Origin: Coemansia sp. RSA 1804
Lineage: Eukaryota > Kickxellomycota > Kickxellomycetes > Kickxellales > Kickxellaceae
Length of the DNA: 12,424 nucleotides
Direction: 5' to 3'
NCBI GenBank assembly: GCA_027578815.1
Contig: JANBTH010000709.1
Span: 1-12,424, forward strand
Below the pieces are notes generated by a model. The model was not told the DNA's origin and searched no databases. It worked only from the letters and a program-made list of their open reading frames with translations. Positions 1-6,536 of this stretch are shown piece by piece (within the stretch, counting starts at the first letter, position 1; every line of letters begins with the position of its first letter). Made by a program: the position numbers and the translations under genes.

Positions 1-100
1 GAGGAAAAGCAGCAGCGCCTCAGAGTCTAGCAACGCCTCGTCAAGACAGTAGATAGCATTCAGCCCAGCCCATAGAGAGTATATGCCGCTTTGCTGCTTA
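1..100 (-). other. Possible partial exon of a neighbouring gene at the left edge (unresolved)
   Basis: On the minus strand, positions 100 to 1 read without a stop for 33 codons to the window edge. The translation looks protein-like, starting KQQSGIYSLW and continuing AGLNAIYCLDEALLDSEALL. It follows directly on a pyrimidine run ending in CAG (minus strand, about 116-101), which resembles a 3' splice acceptor. No in-frame ATG is present, so an upstream exon would be needed in the short gap before the transporter's stop at 267, and I cannot place one convincingly. A GTATGA at 226-221 could act as a donor, giving a 126-nt intron. The rival reading is a plus-strand Ser-rich C-terminal tail (RKSSSASESSNASSRQ) ending at a TAG at 50-52. 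I do not recognise either protein. Confidence 0.25.
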
Positions 101-254
101 CTGAACAAAAAAACCGATTCTGGACGGTCTGTATATTTAGCCGTTCTGTTTGCTCGGCAATTCGTCTTCTTTTTATCCTCTTCTTTTGTTTTCTTATTTC
201 TTATCTGTTTTTTCTATATTTCATACCTAAATAGAACGCGTCTCTTTCTCACTC

Positions 255-266
255 TTTATTTTTATT
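255..266 (-). terminator. Tandem AATAAA polyadenylation signals after the transporter gene
   Basis: Read on the minus strand, the 12 bases directly after the transporter's TAG stop are two back-to-back AATAAA hexamers (266-261 and 260-255). AATAAA is the canonical eukaryotic poly(A) signal. It is usually followed by cleavage within some tens of bases, here in the AT-rich stretch toward position 200. The signal touches the stop codon, so the 3' UTR would be short. Confidence 0.5.
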
Positions 267-3200
267 CTACTTCTTCGTGCGGCACCACTCGACGTTGCCG
301 GCGTGGTTGCCCCACCAGGACGCAAAGACCAGCGGACGACGTTGCGTGGCCATGACCTGGCCGGCGGCAAAGAGCGCGGCAACGGCCAGCCGCACCCCGG
401 TATCCATGGCAGCGTTGTACAGCGCCTTGTCGACAAGCGTGGTGCGTCTGCGTGAGCACCAGACGTGGGCGCCGACGGCAACGGCGAGTCCCGAGATGAC
501 AAAGTTGGCGGGAACAGTTGGCACAGCCACCATTCCCGTCAGCACCAGCGGGAGCTCGATGCTGCGCGCGGCAAGAGCCAGACTCCCGACCACGCGCCGC
601 TTTCTCCTCCGTCTGCCTCGTCGTGCTACTCGCGCCAGCGCCCGGTAAGCGGCGTACTGCACGAGCGGCGCGCCCACGCCCACCAATGCGCCGTACAGAA
701 ACAGCAGTCGGTAGGGGCTGGCCTTGGAGAACAGCGCTCGTGGGCCGACGATTCCCCACACTACGAGCTCGGAGCTCAGCGCTGCCGGCAGCCGTCCGAA
801 CTCGCCTTCCTCGTGCCAGCCCAGCGGCGGCAATGACAGCGGCTGCGCGTTCATTGCTGCACTGCTGGTCTCAGGCTCGGCTTGGTCGGCGGGCGACGGC
901 GGCAGGATGATCTGCGTCTGCTCCAGACTGTTGCTGAACGCTGTGTACGAAATGTGGTTGATGCAGGCGCCCCACACCAGCCCCACCAGCAGACCGCGTC
1001 GCATCCACGGCAGTCGCGGCGGCCGGATCTCCCTAGTCTGCTGCTTCTCCTTCTCCTCCTTGTTCTGCGCGAAGCAGCAGCTGTGCGCCAGCTGCAGACT
1101 GCGCACGCCCGACCAGCCAAGCGCAACGCGAACGGGCGCGGTGGCCCACAGGTGGAAGTAGCCGTTCTCGATCGGATGGCCCGGCCCGTCCATCCAGCCG
1201 GCCAGGATATGCGGCACCAGATCCGTCGGCACCGAGAAGCCAGTCATCGCCTCCACGAACCCCGTCGGAATGCTCATCACCATCGCCCACACTGCTGCCA
1301 AGACAGCCTGCCATCCGGGCACCGCTGCAATTCCCAGCTGCGCCGATGCGACTGCCACGCAAACTGCCGCCGTGAATACAGCCATCCGTCCCGCACGCCC
1401 AGCCAGGCGCTTCACGTCCCACGCTGCCGTTGATCTCCCGTGTCGCCGCACCTGGCGGATGAGCGGCCGCGGGTCCCACAGCGCAAGCAGCGCATGAGCC
1501 ATGCTGCGGGCGGCAGCCAGCGACCACCGCGGATGCCACAGCGCCAGATGCATCACAACCGCCGCCGCCGCCGCCACCGAGAACACGTACGCCAGCGCGC
1601 TGTTTGCCGTCAGCCGCACCGGCGAGTACGGATCGTAGATGCGCTGCGGGCCCTGGCGGTAGCTGGCGCCCAGCTGGTCCACCACCGTGATATTGTACAC
1701 CGCGCCAGTGATGTCAAACACGTTGGTTGACACCGCCGGCAGATTGCGCGCGCCCCACCAGTCCATTCGCCATCCGATCGGCGTCAGCACATACAGCATC
1801 AGCATCGCTCCCGCCAGGTACTGTATCTGCGCCCACACCGGCGTCACGAACGGCTGCAGCGCCGTTATTGCCGCCCAGTCAAACGTCACAGACAGGATTC
1901 CGGTGCCGTTCCACCCAGATCCAAGCGATCCAACGACCTCGCTCCCGGGCAGTGCGAAGCAGAGCAGACACAGCGATTTGAACACCGGCGACACGTACGA
2001 CAGCACCACGTGGTACACGAGCGTTCCTGCCGTCAGCAGCGTCAGACTGCGCTTCCTTGCCACCACCGTCTTCTCATTCTGTTGTTGCTGTTGTTCTGTT
2101 TTGGCTGTCTTTTCTGGACTCGGCGAGTGCGATATCTCAGAATCGATGTTGTGTTCGGGATCCAGATCGCTTGCTGGCGGCGCACAGCACTCGCACGCTT
2201 CCTCTTCGCTGCGCTGGCGGTTGAACACTTGCGTATTCGTTCGTGTGATGGCGATATCGTTGGCATCGCCCGCATCAGCAGCGCTCGGCGGCGAGGGGCA
2301 ACAGCCTCTGCTGTTTCTGCTACTGTTGCTGTCGTGGCGAGTGTGCTTTGCTTCTTCTGCGGGGAACAGCGTCTGGATCAGATACGACAGCGGCAGCGTG
2401 TCGGGCCACGGCGCATTGCTGATCCGCCCAACAAACACGCGATTCAGCATCAGTCCAAGCGACCATCCAAGCAACTGCGTGCCAAGCACAACCGTCAGCT
2501 GCTGCCAGTGGCTTAGCAGGTGTCCGTAGTCAGAGTCGATTGTTGCAATCCACTGGTATGCTGGCGCAAAGCTCCCGCCCGCCGCAACCATTGACGTGAT
2601 CCACACCACTTCCTGTCGCGAAAGCTTGCCAAGGTTGGGTCGCCACCGTGTCAGTGCCAACCAGCAGCCGTGCGCGTGTCGTTTGAGTTTCCGAGCGTAC
2701 TGTTGTGCTGTGATCCTTGTGGTAATGCTGCTGCTGCTGTTGGCAGCGGTTGTTTCTTCAGACTGTCGGCCGCTCCCAGTGGCGCAGCCTGTGTGATCCG
2801 GCTGCTGCGTGCCCGAGAGCTGGCACAGGAGATACAGCGACACTGGGATCATCAGCGGCGTCACTGGCATTGTGTACGCCCGGAACAGAAACACTGGCGA
2901 GATGAATGCAAACATTGTGGTGAAAGTCAATGCATACGCCCACGCCTTCCAGCTTGGCGAAAAGTTTTTGCTATCAAAAGAAGACGAGGAAGAGGAGGAG
3001 GATCGTGGTTGAAACGTCTCGACTGCTACCCTTGACTCTACCCTTGACTCTACCACGGTCTCGCTGCTTGCAGGGATCGCTGGTGGTTGCTGCTGCTTCT
3101 GCTCCGGTCTTGGCGAGCACGCATTCTCTTTGCATACGCTGGTGTTGCTATTGTTGTTGGCTTCAGGCGCACTGCCATGCCAGCTGGCAGTGTGCGAGGA

Positions 3201-3302
3201 GAACGGTTCTCCACTGTCTTCAGAAAAGCTGTATCTGCACGGATCGTAGTGGTACGCTATTGGTGGCAGCTGGGGCGGCGTGGCATCTTCACGATTCCCC
3301 AT
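267..3302 (-). CDS. Oligopeptide transporter (OPT) family membrane protein
   Basis: Intronless 1011-residue polytopic protein, inferred to import small peptides or peptide-like metal chelates with protons across a membrane. OPT family signs, in order: RPNLGKLSRQEVVWI near 222-236 in place of the usual NPGPFN-KEH block; GSGWNGTGILSVTFDWAAI (about 461-479); TPVWAQIQY (487-495); YDPYSPVRLTANSALAY (556-572), like the family's YSP-(L)-T-ALSYG segment; GHPIENGYFHLW (708-719), like GRPIAN-LFK; WGIVGPRALFS (849-859), like WG-IGP-RMF; PTVPANFVISG (928-938); and the C-terminal SWWGN. I count about 14 hydrophobic segments between 119 and 985. It is divergent: the SPY-EVRA-DP N-terminal signature is missing. 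A Ser/Gln-rich tail of about 115 residues precedes the first membrane segment, and a loop of about 100 low-complexity polar residues (315-418) is inserted. Several trinucleotide runs encode Ser, Gln or Ala tracts. The start is the first ATG of the frame. OPT members normally run about 700-900 residues. Substrate is unknown; YSL-type chelate transport is an alternative. Confidence 0.92.
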   Translation of the reverse strand: MGNREDATPPQLPPIAYHYDPCRYSFSEDSGEPFSSHTASWHGSAPEANNNSNTSVCKENACSPRPEQKQQQPPAIPASSETVVESRVESRVAVETFQPRSSSSSSSSFDSKNFSPSWKAWAYALTFTTMFAFISPVFLFRAYTMPVTPLMIPVSLYLLCQLSGTQQPDHTGCATGSGRQSEETTAANSSSSITTRITAQQYARKLKRHAHGCWLALTRWRPNLGKLSRQEVVWITSMVAAGGSFAPAYQWIATIDSDYGHLLSHWQQLTVVLGTQLLGWSLGLMLNRVFVGRISNAPWPDTLPLSYLIQTLFPAEEAKHTRHDSNSSRNSRGCCPSPPSAADAGDANDIAITRTNTQVFNRQRSEEEACECCAPPASDLDPEHNIDSEISHSPSPEKTAKTEQQQQQNEKTVVARKRSLTLLTAGTLVYHVVLSYVSPVFKSLCLLCFALPGSEVVGSLGSGWNGTGILSVTFDWAAITALQPFVTPVWAQIQYLAGAMLMLYVLTPIGWRMDWWGARNLPAVSTNVFDITGAVYNITVVDQLGASYRQGPQRIYDPYSPVRLTANSALAYVFSVAAAAAVVMHLALWHPRWSLAAARSMAHALLALWDPRPLIRQVRRHGRSTAAWDVKRLAGRAGRMAVFTAAVCVAVASAQLGIAAVPGWQAVLAAVWAMVMSIPTGFVEAMTGFSVPTDLVPHILAGWMDGPGHPIENGYFHLWATAPVRVALGWSGVRSLQLAHSCCFAQNKEEKEKQQTREIRPPRLPWMRRGLLVGLVWGACINHISYTAFSNSLEQTQIILPPSPADQAEPETSSAAMNAQPLSLPPLGWHEEGEFGRLPAALSSELVVWGIVGPRALFSKASPYRLLFLYGALVGVGAPLVQYAAYRALARVARRGRRRRKRRVVGSLALAARSIELPLVLTGMVAVPTVPANFVISGLAVAVGAHVWCSRRRTTLVDKALYNAAMDTGVRLAVAALFAAGQVMATQRRPLVFASWWGNHAGNVEWCRTKK
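3026..3049. repeat. 12-bp tandem repeat inside the transporter N-terminal tail
   Basis: The unit CTACCCTTGACT occurs twice in a row and is followed by a partial third copy starting CTACCA. On the minus strand it encodes the duplicated residues ESRV-ESRV in the disordered N-terminal tail. The length keeps the reading frame, which fits slippage in a tolerant region of the protein. Confidence 0.8.
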
Positions 3303-4287
3303 CGGTCTTTGAATATGTCTTTTGTGTGTATTTGTTGGATATTTTATATTAGCTTTGTTAGCAATGTCTTTTTCTTTTATTTCCTTGCCAAGAGGAAAAG
3401 ATTCATTTTTATATACTCTATTGTTTGTATTTGTAAAAGGAAAGTAGTGTGTAAAAGCCGGGAGGAAGAAGAGGCAGTTGCTTTTTTTCTATTCTATATC
3501 CAAGTAAAATACATTTTTCATTATAGTTGGAACCGTAATCTTGTTCCTGCTTCTTTTTTCTAGAATAAAAGCTCTAGTTTCCACAGCCACACAACCTCCT
3601 CTTTGCGGAATGATTGTTTTTAAAAATAATAGACCGATGCGTATATTATATAAATACAGGAGATAATATAATTTGTAAACAAGGTTCGGGCAATTTTTTA
3701 TTTTCTAACAATACTCTATATAAACGGGAATAGGGAGCGGATTATTGAAAACGTTACGATATGCTAATTGCAATTGTATACTGTTTCTCCCCTTCTTCCC
3801 TCCTCTTTACATCTTTATATTTGAGCAGTAATCTATTATAACCTAAATATAGGCGAATGAATGAATGAATAGTCTGAGCTGCTCTTATTCCCAGAACACG
3901 TATAAAAATGAGAATTAAAAAAGTATGAGTTCTATTCATTTTATGCATGGTTAAAATATTACTTTCTTTCATATCCGTTCTTTTATCTTTACACCATGTT
4001 TGGCAGTACAGATATAAAATAAAAATAACGCCTTTCTTTATCCTTTTTTACTACAGCTGCGGAATACTAGTCGGGCAACTCAAATGGCATCATATTGCAG
4101 CTTATGCGTAATTGAGTTGAAGAAAATTGTTTATTTTTAGGCTTTACGCTATTTACATCCATTATCAAAATACTGGATTATATGCGGTGTTGTTTTAGTG
4201 TTTGTCAAACATAATGTTAGGCTGACAATATTATCTTGCCTATCAACTACATATTGATCAATAGATTAATGCATCTCCGCATTTATT
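3303..4287. other. AT-rich intergenic region between divergent genes
   Basis: About 1 kb between the starts of the minus-strand transporter and plus-strand F-box-like copy A. It is much richer in A and T than the transporter or the deubiquitinase and has long T and A runs. No ORF here has protein-like composition, and I see no tRNA, transposon ends or long repeat. It presumably holds the promoters of both divergent genes. Confidence 0.6.
3855..3870. repeat. (GAAT)4 microsatellite
   Basis: Four perfect copies of GAAT in the AT-rich spacer between the transporter and F-box-like copy A. It is the only clear simple repeat in that spacer, and no function is suggested. Confidence 0.85.
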
Positions 4288-4414
4288 TTGCAGCCTTGTC
4301 AATTTCTGATAGAGATATTCATTTTGACAACCCAGCAAAGATGGCAACCTATCTTGTTTCTTTGTCCAATTTATTTTTTTAATATTTTGTTTCTTTCAAA
4401 CACATATTTTTATA
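4288..4414 (+). promoter_or_regulatory. 5' flank of F-box-like copy A, shared with copy B
   Basis: The 127 bases before the ATG of copy A align with the 133 bases before the ATG of copy B. Shared strings include TGTCAATTT (4297-4305), TTGACAAC (4324-4331), TGGCAACCT (4342-4350) and a T-rich stretch leading to CAAAC just before the start. The match shows that the duplicated unit included promoter or 5' UTR. An ATG at 4341 opens a 13-codon reading frame ending at TAA 4380-4382, which would be an upstream ORF if transcribed. No TATA element or start site can be assigned with confidence. Confidence 0.55.
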
Positions 4415-6035
4415 ATGGCTCATTTGAACGACCTGGATCCTGATGTTCTTTGCCAAATCCTCTGCCTAGCATCTGGTCCGCCAGCTAAAGATATCGACAA
4501 GTGGAAACTAAAGCTCACCTTGCTTCAGGTGTGTACCAAGTGGTACAACTTATTTAAAAGCCGCGTGTTTTCGCAGAGCTTTATTGACATTTATTCATTA
4601 AGACGCAATGAAAACCCACATATAAATATGAAGAGCTGTGTATATTATGCAGATAGTGACATTATTTGCAGATCCAATCTTGGCATCATCACTGAACGTA
4701 ATAAGTACAACTGTGACTGCGTATCTATGCTGACAGTAACTGTTGCTCATACGTTGGATATTAGAACCTATGGTCATATTCTAAAAAGACTATCACAACT
4801 CGGGATTGGATATTGGCTAAATCTGACATTATTTTAGTTTTATATAACCAAACGGTTTTCCCCTCCACCAAAGACTAATCGACCAAATTTGAATGAGCTT
4901 GCAATGTTTGCTTCACACTATCTTCACGATTTTCAAAACAGAATACCAAATATTACCCACTTAGACGTGTTTATCCAAGAAGATATAACTTTGGGAGCAA
5001 CATTTTGGATTCTCATAGACCACTATGCACAGCGTTTAAAGCATCTATTTTTTGACCATTCAATTGGACAGCAAATTTTGCCACTATTCTCGATGGAGTT
5101 AACATTCCTTTCAATTAGTTTTGGTAATTGTGCTTATCAGAACACTCCTATTTACGCCAAACCACTACAGTGGTTGGAACTGAGCAATATACCCAGTAGC
5201 ATCTTTTCATGGGGGGCCTTTCACGACTTTACAACACCCGGTTATATTGAGTTTAAAAATTTAAAAGCTCTTTATCTATCACATAATAAACAAACAGATG
5301 AAAAAACTTTCAGAAAAGTACTCAAAACAAGCCAGACCTTACGGAACACACATGCTCCGGTTTCCAAAACTCGATAGATTAATTCTGTACAGCCTTTCCG
5401 TGGATTGCAATGTGTTTTATACAGATACGATACCCACACATTTGGAGAAGCTGGATATTTGTGGTAATTGCAACACAATTGTTGCTGCTAGCAGACTACA
5501 GTTTGCAAGCGTCAACAGAATGCATATTGATGTACGTGGGGATAAAGCACCAAAAAACGAGTTTTACATTGCAACAAATTGTTATTTTGGATATACCAAG
5601 ATTGACAGCACTTGTGAAGTTACTTTTAAAATACCAATTAATATTCAGCGGACAGTGGCTTGGGTGAATGTTACCCGATTACATATTCGTAGGATTGTAT
5701 TTGACAAATTGCTAAAGCTCATTACCTACCTTTACAATCTTCGAGATCTTAGTGTCGAGAGTGTTGAGTTAAGCGATAAATCATTGTCAATCATCAGATT
5801 GGGTCTAGAAGAAGAAGAAGAAAAAGGGGAATTCGAATTACTGGATACAAAACTTGAACGCATTCGCTTTGATAGTACTATGCCGCAAGATCCATACAAT
5901 CTTATTGCCTTTCTCAATCATCTGCTTCTACGAACAACAACCTTGAATGCTATCAATATTAGCAACAGCCAACGTGGTATTTTTGAGAGGAGTTTCTTGC
6001 CAGAAAAGTTTTCACATGTTAAATTTAGTGAGTAG
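4415..6035 (+). pseudogene. F-box-like protein, copy A: interrupted by a stop and a +1 shift
   Basis: The N-terminus (about residues 5-58; DLDPDVLCQILCLASG, then LQVCTKWYNLF) has the Leu/Val-Leu-Ile-Leu and VC-W pattern of an F-box-like domain. In other proteins this domain binds Skp1 to recruit substrates to SCF ubiquitin ligases. The rest alternates hydrophobic residues in a leucine-rich-repeat-like way and ends in an acidic EEEEE patch before the last 70 residues. Copy B at 8279-9932 aligns throughout. Reading breaks twice. TAG at 4835-4837 sits where B has TCG, and the same frame continues downstream at equal length. Near 5301-5306 (A6) the frame must move by +1 to reach the conserved block and run to the stop at 6033-6035. 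The end is about 13 residues shorter than B and overlaps a GTGAGT (6028-6033) that could be a splice donor. Start: the ATG at MAHLNDLDP, which aligns with B. Pseudogene is the simplest call, but assembly errors are possible. Confidence 0.72.
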
Positions 6036-6458
6036 TTCCCTTGATTTATAATTTTCTAAACTTTTAAAATTATTTGTCACCATTTCAATACATCAAATGT
6101 TTCTGTCTTAGTATTCATCATTTTTCAAGCTATTTATAGTAAAATTAAAGTATATTATTTTTAAGCGTAAAACATATATTTGTTTCAATGGGTTTCAAGT
6201 AAAATATGAAAAGTATGTTATTTGCTATAAGGAAACCTATAAAATCTACTATTCAGGACAAGTTGTTTTTTATATTTTGGCGCTCATTGTCCTGTATAGC
6301 TTTTAATATTCTTAATATTATTTTTGAGGAATGACAAATGTTAGACACTGATCTCAGGTCCTCACTTATTGCTCTGAGCAACAAATATCTAAACTTAACT
6401 AATTCTATATTGACACAAATTAGTGAGTACAGTGTTTATATACACCTTTTATTTAAAC
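6036..6458. other. AT-rich spacer upstream of the mannosidase gene
   Basis: About 420 bases between F-box-like copy A and the mannosidase. It is very AT-rich, with no ORF that looks coding; the small frame starting at 6338 has no recognisable content. It should contain the 3' end signals of copy A and the promoter of the mannosidase gene. I see no repeat shared with the flank of copy B and no RNA gene. Confidence 0.55.
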
Positions 6459-6536
6459 ATGCTACGGTTTTATGCGGCAAGGATCTGGCGAAGCCCCATT
6501 ATCAAGTATGTTATCCTGCTTAGCACACTGTATTGA
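6459..6536 (+). other. Likely leader (signal-anchor) segment of the mannosidase, in a different frame
   Basis: An ATG at 6459 with A at -3 opens a 25-codon frame ending in TGA (6534-6536). It begins MLRFYAARIW, with three basic residues by position 11, and ends KYVILLSTLY. This is the charge and hydrophobicity order of a type II ER signal anchor, although the hydrophobic part is short. The catalytic ORF lies in the +1 frame: skipping one T (TAT-T-GAC at 6531-6537) joins the two. A 37-nt intron (6506-6542, GTATGT donor, TTGAC near a CAG acceptor) also restores frame but would delete the hydrophobic part. The ATG at 6472 in the catalytic frame has a poor context (T at -3) and no anchor. Confidence 0.5.

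Larger units (their letters stand above)
4288..6035. repeat. Left arm of a diverged inverted duplication (right arm 8279-10065)
   Basis: This interval, made of F-box-like copy A plus its 5' flank, matches the reverse complement of 8279-10065 along its whole length, clearly as protein and in patches as DNA. The arms enclose 6036-8278, which contains the mannosidase gene. The left limit is where the upstream match fades (TTGCAGCCTTGTCAATTT beside TTGCATGCGTGTCAATTT in the other arm). The right limit is the end of the shared coding sequence. The arms differ too much to be a recent duplication, except for a 65-nt block with five mismatches. Confidence 0.8.

Noticed and set aside
1687..2529. Plus-strand 280-codon open frame inside the transporter gene.
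   Set aside because: It is antisense to a well-supported OPT protein, has low-complexity Cys/Ser/Leu composition from the GC-rich opposite strand, and matches no family I recognise.
3303..4287. Search for tRNA, small RNA genes, transposon ends or CRISPR-like repeats in the long spacer.
   Set aside because: No cloverleaf-like boxes, terminal inverted repeats or spaced direct repeats are visible beyond (GAAT)4, and the genome type is eukaryotic.
4837..4897. A 61-nt intron removing the TAG in copy A (GTTTTA donor, CTAAT branch-like site, GAG acceptor).
   Set aside because: The length does not restore the reading frame, the donor is weak, and copy B is continuous over the same 30 codons. The in-frame alignment across the TAG is better explained by a point change.
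5241..5313. A 73-nt GT-AG intron in F-box-like copy A that would restore frame across the +1 break (GTTATA donor, TTTCAG acceptor).
   Set aside because: The donor GT is absent in copy B at the homologous place, and the interval encodes residues conserved between copies (IEF--LK, then the LSEK start of the silent-only block). The branch site is also unclear. A frame break by indel is simpler.
6338..6523. Small plus-strand frame just upstream of the mannosidase as a candidate first exon.
   Set aside because: It has no signal-anchor or conserved features, and no good donor links it to the catalytic frame. The ATG at 6459 gives a better leader.
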